Positions 36,378 through 43,949 of a stretch of 43,949 nt of DNA are shown one piece after another; the stretch's first letter is position 1; every line of letters starts with the position of its first letter. The notes beneath the pieces are model-generated. The model ran no database searches. It was not told the DNA's origin and saw only the letters and a program-made list of their open reading frames with translations. This DNA comes from JAKAGZ01 sp035266865 (lineage in GTDB: Bacteria > Bacteroidota > Ignavibacteria > Ignavibacteriales > Ignavibacteriaceae): assembly GCA_035266865.1 (NCBI GenBank), contig DATFMR010000127.1, positions 1 through 43,949 of the forward strand, read 5' to 3'. Both the position numbers and the translations under genes were made by a program.

Positions 36378-36848
36378 ACGAAAATCTCCTTAAATAAGGA
36401 TTTTTATTAAATCAATCTAAAGTTTAAATAAATAATTCAGGTAGTATATAATATAAAACATATTCAAAGTACAAAAGTTCAAAAAAAAGAGCCTTTTTTG
36501 CTTTTTGAAGAAAATTCCTGGCTAAATTTCCATTTCTATTTTAGGAAAACTATATTTTTAAGATTTTATTGACTGTTAGGTCAATAAAACCACAAATACA
36601 CTTCAAAAACTTGCGATTTTCACATATTTTCTTATTTTATGCAGATAGTCACTTTTACGGAAAAATCTTCTGAAAACTGTAATGCCCCCTAACAGGTTAG
36701 AAGAAAATAAATCAGAATCTCATCAAAAATTGCCCGGCTTTGACTTTTTGTCACTCTTTTATAGCCAATGTAATTTTTTAGAAATTTAATAATATTGATA
36801 ACCAGTGACTATGCATAATTTTTAATTTATAAAGGAAAGGGAGAAAAA
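36378..36848. other. Divergent intergenic region between zwf and the racemase operon
   Basis: This 471-base stretch has no convincing gene; the longest small frames are under 20 codons. It holds the inverted repeat at 36564-36589 and, near 36685-36702, a CTAAC-AG-GTTAG imperfect palindrome. It should contain the promoters of both operons. Near the right end AAGGGAG forms the ribosome binding site of the GNAT gene. Confidence 0.7.
36564..36589. promoter_or_regulatory. Perfect 10-bp inverted repeat upstream of zwf
   Basis: TTTTATTGAC (36564-36573) and GTCAATAAAA (36580-36589) flank TGTTAG. On the minus strand the right arm gives TTGACC, a -35-like hexamer, with TTAAAA 17 bases on. The repeat would then overlap the zwf promoter, as a repressor site does. 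The A+T-rich arms lacking a G+C core make a terminator less likely. Confidence 0.5.
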
Positions 36849-37298
36849 ATGTTAGAGATTAAAAAAATAGAAAATGAAGCTGAACTTGGAAAAGAAATAT
36901 CGAGAGAAAAATTTATAGATTTTCTATTTGTGCATTTAGACCAGTTTGGTGATTCAAAATCTGCAATTTCAAAATGTATCGATTTTGCCTTCGGTAAAAA
37001 CGGTGGACTCGGTGGTTTTCTTTTAGTCGCTTACTGGGACGGTGAACTTTGCGGTGAATTAATAATGAACAAAACCGGTATGTCTGAATTTATTCCTGAA
37101 AATATTTTGGTTTATATAGCTGTCAACAGTAACTTCAGGAATAAAGGGATAGGACGACAAATTGCAGAGAGAGGAATTAAAGAAGCTGAAGGTAATGTAA
37201 AACTTCATGTTGAATATGAAAACCCTGCAAAAAGATTATACGAAAGAATCGGTTTTACAACCAAGTACGCAGAGATGCGTTATAATAAGGGGAAATAA
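36849..37298 (+). CDS. GNAT-family N-acetyltransferase
   Basis: The product has 149 residues, with AAGGGAG before ATG. The acetyl-CoA motif A is VYIAVNSNFRNKGIGRQIAERG, and motif B is YENPAKRLYERIGF. It is the first of six tightly packed genes and stops 3 bases before the racemase-like gene. The acceptor is unknown; the neighbours suggest an amino acid or small amine. Confidence 0.88.
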   Translation: MLEIKKIENEAELGKEISREKFIDFLFVHLDQFGDSKSAISKCIDFAFGKNGGLGGFLLVAYWDGELCGELIMNKTGMSEFIPENILVYIAVNSNFRNKGIGRQIAERGIKEAEGNVKLHVEYENPAKRLYERIGFTTKYAEMRYNKGK

Positions 37299-37301
37299 TT
37301 A

Positions 37302-38384
37302 ATGGCAACTCTAACTATTAATACTGAAAGGATTCTTGAAAATATCCGGAAACTAAACACCTACCTTTCAGAAAATAATATTAAATGGACGCTTGTTTCA
37401 AAAATGCTGTGCGGACATAAAGGCGCACTTGAAAGAATTCTTCCCGATAAATGCATAAAACAAGTTCACTCTGTAGGCGATTCAAGAATTACAAATCTCA
37501 GAATAATTAAAGAGATAAAGCCCGATATTGTGACGATGTACATAAAGCCTCCGGCACTTAACCAGGTTAAAAATGTAATCAAGTATGCCGATATTTCTTT
37601 AAATACTTCATTTAATACAATTGAAGCACTCGACAAAGAAGCAGGGAAACAGGGAAAGAAACACCGGGTAATCGTAATGATTGAAATGGGTGAATTGCGG
37701 GAAGGTGTTGTAAGGAATGATATACTAAATTTTTATGAAAAAATATTCAAACTCAAAAATGTTGAAACAATCGGGCTGGGTACAAATCTCGGTTGTATGT
37801 ACGGCGTTGAACCAACATATGATAAATTAATCCAACTTAGTTTATATACTCACTTAATTGAAGCAAGATTTAACAAAAAACTTGAATTAATTTCCGGTGG
37901 AAGTTCAATTACTCTACCTCTTATTACAAAAGGGAAAGTACCAAAGGGAGTTAATCATTTTAGAATTGGTGAAGCAGCTTTACTCGGAGTTTCACCCTTG
38001 AATAATAAAAAGTTTAGAAACCTTTCTACTTCTACAATTGAATTCCATGCAGAGATTCTTGAACTGAATAAAAAAGAAATTCAGCCCGATGGAGTTATCG
38101 GCGCAGGAAATGTTGGACATACTTCCAGTTTGGAATTTGATGCAGGCGTTAAAGAAACATATAGAAGTATTGTAGATTTTGGACAACTGGATGTTGATGT
38201 AAACGATCTTCGTCCGAAGGATGAAAAGCTCCAGCTTGTTGGAACTACATCCGATATGACAGTTTATGATCTTGGAAGCGATAAAGGAAAATATAAGGTC
38301 GGTGGTCAGATTCATTTTATGCCGAATTATACTTCAATAGCAAGATTGATGAACTCACGCTATATGTCAAAAGAAATAATTTAA
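37302..38384 (+). CDS. Ornithine/alanine racemase-family PLP enzyme
   Basis: A 360-residue fold-type III PLP enzyme of the ornithine-racemase (Orr/YhfX-like) group. The PLP lysine is probably Lys34 in LVSKMLCGHKG. Other barrel elements are MIEMGELREGV, LGTNLGCMYG, ISGGSSITLP for phosphate binding, and HFRIGEAALLGVSP. It is distinct from the alanine racemase at 41574, with which it shares an operon. Racemisation of ornithine or another basic amino acid is the family expectation; the substrate is not shown by sequence. Confidence 0.85.
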   Translation: MATLTINTERILENIRKLNTYLSENNIKWTLVSKMLCGHKGALERILPDKCIKQVHSVGDSRITNLRIIKEIKPDIVTMYIKPPALNQVKNVIKYADISLNTSFNTIEALDKEAGKQGKKHRVIVMIEMGELREGVVRNDILNFYEKIFKLKNVETIGLGTNLGCMYGVEPTYDKLIQLSLYTHLIEARFNKKLELISGGSSITLPLITKGKVPKGVNHFRIGEAALLGVSPLNNKKFRNLSTSTIEFHAEILELNKKEIQPDGVIGAGNVGHTSSLEFDAGVKETYRSIVDFGQLDVDVNDLRPKDEKLQLVGTTSDMTVYDLGSDKGKYKVGGQIHFMPNYTSIARLMNSRYMSKEII

Positions 38385-38408
38385 ATTATTCATAATTAAA
38401 AAATTATT

Positions 38409-39869
38409 ATGCATTTTATTGATCTCTTAGAATTTTTCATTTACATGGCTGTAATGCTCGGAATCGGTTTCTTTTTTCTTAAAAAGAATAAAGATGCCGA
38501 AGACTATTTCGTCGGTGGCAGAACTATGGGCAGCCTGCATGTTGGAATGTCGGTAGTAGCAACTGATGTAGGCGGCGGTTTTTCAATCGGGCTTGGCGGG
38601 CTAGGATTTGTAATGGGTTTGTCCGGTTCGTGGATGCTTTTCACAGGTTTAATAGGTGCATGGATGAGCGCAGTCTTTTTAATCCCGCGTGTCAGCAGAA
38701 TGAAAAATTTTAAAACCCTCTATACCTTCCCTCAAATATTTGAATCCTTTTACAACAATAAAGTAGCTCTTATTGCCGGAATTATTTCAGCGATCGGGTA
38801 TATAGGTTTTACTAGTTCACAGATTTTAGCAGGAGCAAAATTAGCATCCGCCTCTTTTGTTGACCTGGACATGGAAACAGCACTTTTAATTATGGGTGCT
38901 ATCGTTATTGTTTATACTTCGCTCGGCGGAATTAAAGCTGTTATTTATACTGATACAGTACAGTGGATTGTATTGATGGCAGGATTAATTTTTATAGGAA
39001 TTCCACTTGGTTATTCTGCGATAGGCGGTTGGAGTGCTCTACAGCAGGAAGTGTCAAATGATCTTTTAAGTTTTACAAATGTAAGCTGGCAAACTTTAGT
39101 TAACTGGGGAGTTACTATCATCCCAATATGGTTTGTGGGAATGACACTTTACCAGAGAATATATTCCTGCCGTGATGAAAAAACCGCAAAAAAAGCATGG
39201 TTTATCGCCGGACTTTTTGAATGGCCTATAATGGCAATGATGGGAGTTCTTCTTGGACTTTTCGGAAGAGTTGCTGCCGACCAGGGAATGTTTGCCTATC
39301 TTGGATTCCCGACCATGGCTGGTCTCGATCCGGAAAAAGGACTGCCATTATTATTAAGAACAGTAATGCCTGTCGGATTAATGGGATTAATGATGTCGGC
39401 ATATTTTTCCGCAATTATGTCAACTGCAGATAGCTGTCTTATGGCTGCTTCCGGAAATGTTGCAACGGATATTCTTGACAGATTTTTCTCATTCAGTTCT
39501 AATGAAAAGAAATTTTTAAAACTTTCTCAGTGGCTCACGCTTATACTAGGAGCATTTTCACTCTGGCTTGCGAGCAGCATGCAGAATGTTCTCCAGTTAA
39601 TGCTTTATTCATATGCCTTTATGGTTTCGGGACTTTTTGTTCCTGTAATCGGGGCATTTTTCTGGAAGCGTAGTAGTTCATTGGCGGCAATGTGGGCAAT
39701 GCTAATCGGAGGTGGAACCACAATTACGTTGATCATAATAAACACTAATTTACCATTTGGACTGGATCCTAATATATTTGGAATAACTGCATCCGCATTG
39801 ACTTTTATATTATTGTCATTTATTTCGCCTAAAAAGGAAATTTTAAATACCGCGAAAGAAGTAAATTAA
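38409..39869 (+). CDS. Sodium:solute symporter (SSS family)
   Basis: The product has 486 residues and about 13 hydrophobic helices. SSS-family features include the N-terminal ADEFFVGGR-like AEDYFVGGRTMG, the unwound helix TDVGGGFSIGLGGLGF, YTSLGGIKAVIYTDTVQ, and the sodium-site MSAYFSAIMSTADSCLMAASGN. It imports a small organic solute with sodium. Within the racemase-amidohydrolase operon an amino acid or derivative is the likely substrate. It starts 24 bases after the racemase-like gene. Confidence 0.93.
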   Translation: MHFIDLLEFFIYMAVMLGIGFFFLKKNKDAEDYFVGGRTMGSLHVGMSVVATDVGGGFSIGLGGLGFVMGLSGSWMLFTGLIGAWMSAVFLIPRVSRMKNFKTLYTFPQIFESFYNNKVALIAGIISAIGYIGFTSSQILAGAKLASASFVDLDMETALLIMGAIVIVYTSLGGIKAVIYTDTVQWIVLMAGLIFIGIPLGYSAIGGWSALQQEVSNDLLSFTNVSWQTLVNWGVTIIPIWFVGMTLYQRIYSCRDEKTAKKAWFIAGLFEWPIMAMMGVLLGLFGRVAADQGMFAYLGFPTMAGLDPEKGLPLLLRTVMPVGLMGLMMSAYFSAIMSTADSCLMAASGNVATDILDRFFSFSSNEKKFLKLSQWLTLILGAFSLWLASSMQNVLQLMLYSYAFMVSGLFVPVIGAFFWKRSSSLAAMWAMLIGGGTTITLIIINTNLPFGLDPNIFGITASALTFILLSFISPKKEILNTAKEVN

Positions 39870-39929
39870 ATAGGATACAGAATTTATATCTTCAGGAAAG
39901 ATTGCGTTTTTTAATATTAGAGGTGTCAA

Positions 39930-40388
39930 ATGAAAAAAATCATTTTGTCATTCTTGGTTTTGTTTACAAATATTTCGTTCACTCAATCATCTTCTGCAGA
40001 AGATTCAGTAAAAAGTACATTCAAACAATTGGCGGAAATTTGCAGGTCAGTTGATTTTTCTGATCCATTGACAACTGAACTCGGTGCATTTTACAAAGCC
40101 GCTCCATATATTGTTTACACAGGAAATGATAAATCTAGAAAATGGAAAGACACTTGTAATTATAAAAATGTTCTTGAAAGAAGAATGGTGAATGAAGCCT
40201 GTTACAGGATTAATGAAACTGTAAATCAAAGTGAAGATTTTAAATTTGGAAAATTTCTTACGGAAACAGAATCTGAAGGAACCTGGTATGCAATAGAGGT
40301 TATTTATAACAAGAAAGGAAAAGAGAAAAAGAATCTTTTTGCTTTCTTAAAGGTTCATGGTAGATTTGTTCTGGGAGATATAGATTAA
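39930..40388 (+). CDS. Unknown exported protein in racemase operon
   Basis: The product has 152 residues. A signal peptide ends near FTQS at residue 20, and GAGGTG precedes ATG. The mature part is mixed alpha/beta with two Cys residues (AEICRSV, KDTCNYKN) plus NEACYRINET, and ends in a beta-hairpin (WYAIEVIYNKKGKEKKNLFAFLKVHGRFVLGDID). I do not recognise a family. Its place between the symporter and amidohydrolase suggests a periplasmic part in the same process. Confidence 0.7.
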   Translation: MKKIILSFLVLFTNISFTQSSSAEDSVKSTFKQLAEICRSVDFSDPLTTELGAFYKAAPYIVYTGNDKSRKWKDTCNYKNVLERRMVNEACYRINETVNQSEDFKFGKFLTETESEGTWYAIEVIYNKKGKEKKNLFAFLKVHGRFVLGDID

Positions 40389-40416
40389 TAACCACTTAGA
40401 GTAAAAATAATATTAA

Positions 40417-41571
40417 ATGCTAAATAATTCCTTCAAAATTCCTATTACTAACCTGGTAAAGCTTAGGAAGGAAATACACAGGTACCCGGAAACTGCGGGT
40501 AAAGAAAAGCAAACAGCAAAGAGGATTATAACTTTTGCTAAAAAATTCAACCCTTCAAAAATAGTTCAGAATATTGGCGGAAATGGAATTGCTGTAATTT
40601 TTGAGGGGAAAAACGAAGGTCCTGTCATAATGATCAGGTGCGAACTTGATGCTCTTCCGATATCAGAGACAAACAAATTCAAACATCGTTCAACAAAAGA
40701 AAACGTTTCTCACAAGTGCGGACACGATGGTCATATGACAATTGTCTCTGCACTTATTCCCCTGCTCTCTAAAAATAAAATTAAAAAAGGAAAAGTAATA
40801 TTATTATACCAGCCTGCAGAAGAGACCGGTGAAGGCGCGGAAAGAATTTTAAAAGATAAAAAGTTCGGCTCAATAAAGCCTGACTATATTTTTGCACTAC
40901 ATAATTTGCCAGGTTTTAAAAAGAAAAAAATAATTGTTCGCAAAAACGAGTTTGCCGCAGCTTCAAAAGGAATGATAATAAAACTAAAAGGAAAAACTTC
41001 ACACGCCGCTGAACCGGGGAAAGGAAGAAATCCTGCGCCGGCTGTTGCTGAGATTATTCAAAAACTTCTCGCAATTCCCAAAACCTTAAAAAAATTAAAA
41101 GATTTTTCTTTAATCACTACAATCCACGTTAAAGTTGGTGAAAGGGCATTTGGAACATCTGCAGGTTACGCTGAAGTTATGTTCACCCTGCGCTCTTTTA
41201 AAAATGATGATATGAAAGCCTTAACTGATGTAGCGATTAAAAAAGTAAAAATGATTTCAAAAAAATACAACTTAGGAAATAAAATATCATTTACAGAAGA
41301 ATTTCCTGCTACAGTAAATGACAGTAGTTGTGTTGAGATTGTTAAAAATTCTGCAAAGGAGAATAAACTAAATATTCACATTAATAAAATTCCTTTCAGG
41401 TGGTCCGAAGATTTTGGGCATTTTACAAATCATTTTAAAGGCGCTTTATTTGGACTTGGTTCTGGGAAGAAACAGCCGGCACTACACAACCCTGATTATG
41501 ATTTCCCTGATGAGATAATCGAATCCGGCACGAGAGTTTTTTATTCAATTATTAAAAATATTTTAAATTAA
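40417..41571 (+). CDS. M20-family amidohydrolase (N-acyl amino acid hydrolase type)
   Basis: The product has 384 residues, no signal peptide, and belongs to the M20D group (IAA-amino acid hydrolase, hippurate hydrolase, N-acetyl-diaminopimelate deacetylase). LRKEIHRYPE opens the protein. Metal-site segments are RCELDALPI, HKCGHDGHMT (near residues 99-108), QPAEETGEGAERIL and ALHNLPG; the dimerisation domain includes KGKTSHAAEP. It would release free amino acids from N-acyl or amide conjugates. It ends 2 bases before the alanine-racemase-type gene. Confidence 0.9.
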   Translation: MLNNSFKIPITNLVKLRKEIHRYPETAGKEKQTAKRIITFAKKFNPSKIVQNIGGNGIAVIFEGKNEGPVIMIRCELDALPISETNKFKHRSTKENVSHKCGHDGHMTIVSALIPLLSKNKIKKGKVILLYQPAEETGEGAERILKDKKFGSIKPDYIFALHNLPGFKKKKIIVRKNEFAAASKGMIIKLKGKTSHAAEPGKGRNPAPAVAEIIQKLLAIPKTLKKLKDFSLITTIHVKVGERAFGTSAGYAEVMFTLRSFKNDDMKALTDVAIKKVKMISKKYNLGNKISFTEEFPATVNDSSCVEIVKNSAKENKLNIHINKIPFRWSEDFGHFTNHFKGALFGLGSGKKQPALHNPDYDFPDEIIESGTRVFYSIIKNILN

Positions 41572-41573
41572 AA

Positions 41574-42725
41574 ATGTTCAATACATCAATTATAGAAATA
41601 AGCAGGTCGGCACTTGAAAGTAATTTGAAATTTATCAGGAAAACGCTCGGCAAAAAATTAACTATTTCTTCTGTAATAAAAGGGAATGCGTACGGACATA
41701 GCATTGAAGCATTTGTACCTATAGCCGAAAAATGCGGGCAAGAACATTTTTCAGTTTACAGCGCTGACGAAGCATTGAGAGTTAAAGAAATTGCGAGTAA
41801 CGGCCCCACCGTGATGATAATGGGAATGATTGATAATGATGAAATTGGTTGGGCAATTGAAAATGATATTGAGTTTTTTGTTTTTGATTCAAGCAGATTG
41901 GAAGCAACTATTAAAGCTTCGAAAAGAATAAAAAAGAAAGCAAAAATTCACCTGGAAATTGAAACAGGTATGAACAGAACCGGATTTAATCAACAGCAGC
42001 TTGAATCTGAATTAGATAATATCAAAAGTAATTTTGATTTTATTTCGATTGAAGGACTATGTACACATTATGCAGGAGCTGAAAGTATCGCTAATTATTT
42101 GAGAGTTAAAGAACAAATTAAACTTTATACGAAAACTAATAAGTGGCTGCTTGAAAATGGTGTTGTTCCTAAAACCTGCCACACTGCCTGTTCCGCTGCG
42201 GCAATGCGCTATCCAAATACAAGAATGGATATGGCTCGAATTGGAATATTGCAGTATGGTTTCTGGCCCAGTGATGAGACTTTAATAAATTACCTCAGCA
42301 ATAAAGAAGATAAAACTGATCCGTTGCAAAGAGTAATCACCTGGAAGAGCCGCGTGATGAGCACAAAAGAAGTGAAAACAGGTGAGTTTATTGGCTACGG
42401 AACAACATATCTTGCTCACAAAAAATTAAAAATTGCTACAATCCCTGTTGGTTATGCACATGGTTTTAGCAGATCATTGAGCAATATGGGGAGAGTTTTG
42501 ATTCACGGTAAAAGAGTTGGTGTTGTTGGGATAGTTAATATGAATTTAATGACGGTTGATGTTACTGATATTCCTGATATAAAAAAAGGAGACGAAGTTG
42601 TTTTGATCGGCCACCAGGGAGACCTTTCAATTTCAGTCGCATCATTCAGTGAGTTAAGTAATCAATTAAATTATGAATTGCTTACACGGTTGCCTCAAAG
42701 AATTCCAAGGGTCATTTCGAACTGA
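41574..42725 (+). CDS. alr: Alanine-racemase-family PLP enzyme
   Basis: The product has 383 residues. The PLP lysine is Lys36 in VIKGNAYGHS, and the catalytic Tyr lies near 275 in GYGTTYLAHKK. ETGMNRTGF, ARIGILQYGFWPS and the C-terminal beta domain (MNLMTVDVTDIP, GDEVVLIG) complete the fold. Gly replaces the usual Ala after Lys36, and the LQYG region departs slightly from typical Alr, so a different or broader amino acid specificity is possible. It may be the cell-wall D-alanine source or a catabolic copy of the operon. Confidence 0.88.
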   Translation: MFNTSIIEISRSALESNLKFIRKTLGKKLTISSVIKGNAYGHSIEAFVPIAEKCGQEHFSVYSADEALRVKEIASNGPTVMIMGMIDNDEIGWAIENDIEFFVFDSSRLEATIKASKRIKKKAKIHLEIETGMNRTGFNQQQLESELDNIKSNFDFISIEGLCTHYAGAESIANYLRVKEQIKLYTKTNKWLLENGVVPKTCHTACSAAAMRYPNTRMDMARIGILQYGFWPSDETLINYLSNKEDKTDPLQRVITWKSRVMSTKEVKTGEFIGYGTTYLAHKKLKIATIPVGYAHGFSRSLSNMGRVLIHGKRVGVVGIVNMNLMTVDVTDIPDIKKGDEVVLIGHQGDLSISVASFSELSNQLNYELLTRLPQRIPRVISN

Positions 42726-42839
42726 ATAATTTTCCAGCCCGCTTTTTCCTATCTTTATTAATTAGTAATTAACTGGTTAATTAAAAATACCAATGATTTA
42801 GTTTTTAATTTGATAAAATAAATTAAGTTAACTTTTAGT

Positions 42840-43949
42840 ATGAATAATAAAGTTGCTCAGGCGAAAGCCACTTTAAAAAAATATTTTGGATACAACAATT
42901 TCCATCACAGTCAGCTTGAAGTAATAGAACGATTACTAAACGAAGAGAAAGATTGTCTCCTCTTAATGCCAACCGGAGGTGGAAAATCAGTCTGCTACCA
43001 AATTCCCTCTCAAATATTTGAAGGGGGAACAATTGTTATAAGTCCGTTAATTGCTCTTATGCAGGACCAGGTTGACGCACTTAGAAAAAAAAGTATCGAT
43101 GCTAATTTTATAAACTCAACGGTTTCAAAAAGAGACCGTGAGAGCAGACTGGAAGCATTTGTAAATGGGAAATACAGACTTCTTTATGTAACTCCTGAAA
43201 GATTCAGGAAACCAGCATTTGTTGAAAAAATAAAAACAGCAAAAATTTCTCTTTTCGCGGTTGATGAAGCACATTGTGTTTCTGAATGGGGACACGATTT
43301 TCGTCCCGATTATTCCCGACTTGGAGAATTCAGAGAATTGATTGGAAATCCTTTAACGATTGCATTAACCGCTACTGCAACTACAGAAGTACAAAAAGAT
43401 ATAATTACAAAACTGCATCTTAATCCCGCTGATGTAAAAACATTTCATTACGGAATTGAACGTCCGAACCTGAGACTTGAAGCAGTCGATATTTTTGATG
43501 ATAAAGAAAAATTTGAAGCAATAGTCAAAGTGCTCGATAAATATTCCGGTTCAGGAATAATATATTTTTCATTAATTCAAATACTCAATAAATTTTCTGA
43601 AAAACTCGGTGATAAAGGCTATAGTCATGGAGTGTATCACGGAAAACTTTCAGCACAACAGCGAAAAAAGATACAACGAAGTTTTATGAGCGGAGAAGAA
43701 AAATTAATTCTCGCGACAAATGCTTTTGGAATGGGAATAGATAAACCGGATATTCGATTTATAATCCACGCTGAAGTTCCTTCTTCAATTGAATCATATT
43801 ACCAGGAAATTGGAAGAGCAGGACGTGATAGAAAGGATTCTCTTTGCCAGCTTCTTTACAACCAGGATGATCTTTACACTCAAATGGAATTTATTAAATG
43901 GGCAAACCCGGATGCAGAATTTTATTCAAGACTTTACGATATATTAAAA
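42840..43949 (+). CDS. recQ: ATP-dependent DNA helicase RecQ, 5' part (cut by window end)
   Basis: The frame opens at ATG 42840 and continues to the window edge, giving 370 residues. The superfamily 2 helicase motifs are Walker A LLMPTGGGKS (Lys49), VISPLIALMQDQV, DEAHCVSEWGHDFRPDY near residue 142, TALTATAT, and motifs V-VI ATNAFGMGIDKPDIRF and YYQEIGRAGRD. The zinc-binding and HRDC domains would lie beyond the window. It is separated by 114 bases from the racemase operon. Confidence 0.95.
   Translation, partial: MNNKVAQAKATLKKYFGYNNFHHSQLEVIERLLNEEKDCLLLMPTGGGKSVCYQIPSQIFEGGTIVISPLIALMQDQVDALRKKSIDANFINSTVSKRDRESRLEAFVNGKYRLLYVTPERFRKPAFVEKIKTAKISLFAVDEAHCVSEWGHDFRPDYSRLGEFRELIGNPLTIALTATATTEVQKDIITKLHLNPADVKTFHYGIERPNLRLEAVDIFDDKEKFEAIVKVLDKYSGSGIIYFSLIQILNKFSEKLGDKGYSHGVYHGKLSAQQRKKIQRSFMSGEEKLILATNAFGMGIDKPDIRFIIHAEVPSSIESYYQEIGRAGRDRKDSLCQLLYNQDDLYTQMEFIKWANPDAEFYSRLYDILK

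Noticed and set aside
36378..36848. A small gene or RNA in the zwf upstream region
   Set aside because: The frames are under 20 codons without ribosome binding sites, and no recognisable riboswitch or RNA fold was seen.
1..43949. CRISPR arrays, phage or insertion-sequence remains, defence systems
   Set aside because: No regularly spaced repeats of CRISPR length, transposase, integrase or known defence gene motifs were found; PIN-PhoH and RecQ here are of the housekeeping type.

Overview
The window is AT-rich, densely coded DNA from a free-living Gram-negative bacterium. Several features suggest the Bacteroidota/Chlorobiota group, most likely an Ignavibacteria-like lineage: a DUF5916-type outer-membrane barrel, a secreted tricorn-type S41 protease, a secreted DPP-IV-type peptidase, a short AMP nucleosidase, a PagL-like lipid A deacylase, and a phosphoglucose isomerase of the kind usually fused to transaldolase. 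This placement is inferred from gene content, not from a marker-gene tree. No rRNA, tRNA, CRISPR array, insertion sequence or phage gene was seen.

Layout. 1-5188 (minus): a 3'-truncated secreted glycosidase, and a group of three membrane-protein genes in which two very short paralogous two-helix proteins flank a multi-pass protein. 5399-19603: a neighbourhood of exported hydrolases (tricorn-like S41, DUF885, DPP-IV-like S9, M28/PSMA-like) interleaved with a DUF1579-like protein, DNA polymerase IV, a DUF5916 barrel and an SRPBCC protein. 19742-22824: mnmA, a small PH-like membrane protein and a PIN-PhoH ATPase. 22901-26134: an OmpR-family two-component system divergent from a repetitive, highly charged exported protein. 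26180-27609: AMP nucleosidase and the PagL-like enzyme. 27634-31510: a second OmpR-family two-component system followed by a HEAT-like exported protein and a lipoprotein made of two jelly-roll domains. 31603-36377: an oxidative pentose-phosphate operon (zwf, pgl, pgi, HAD phosphatase). 36849-42725: a compact six-gene operon (GNAT, ornithine-racemase-type enzyme, sodium:solute symporter, unknown exported protein, M20 amidohydrolase, alanine-racemase-type enzyme). 42840 to the end: recQ, cut by the window edge.

How the genes may work together. The exported peptidases have complementary specificities expected for periplasmic or extracellular peptide breakdown, and the GNAT-racemase-symporter-M20-racemase operon looks like uptake and processing of amino acids or N-acyl amino acids, possibly D-isomers. 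Both two-component systems sit beside an exported protein whose upstream region carries short direct repeats spaced about one helical turn apart, as expected for OmpR/PhoB-type regulators: TTAAC repeats at 25196-25231 and TGT(A/C)A repeats at 29200-29245. These regulator-target pairs and the small-protein/membrane-protein triad are the most interesting parts of the window.
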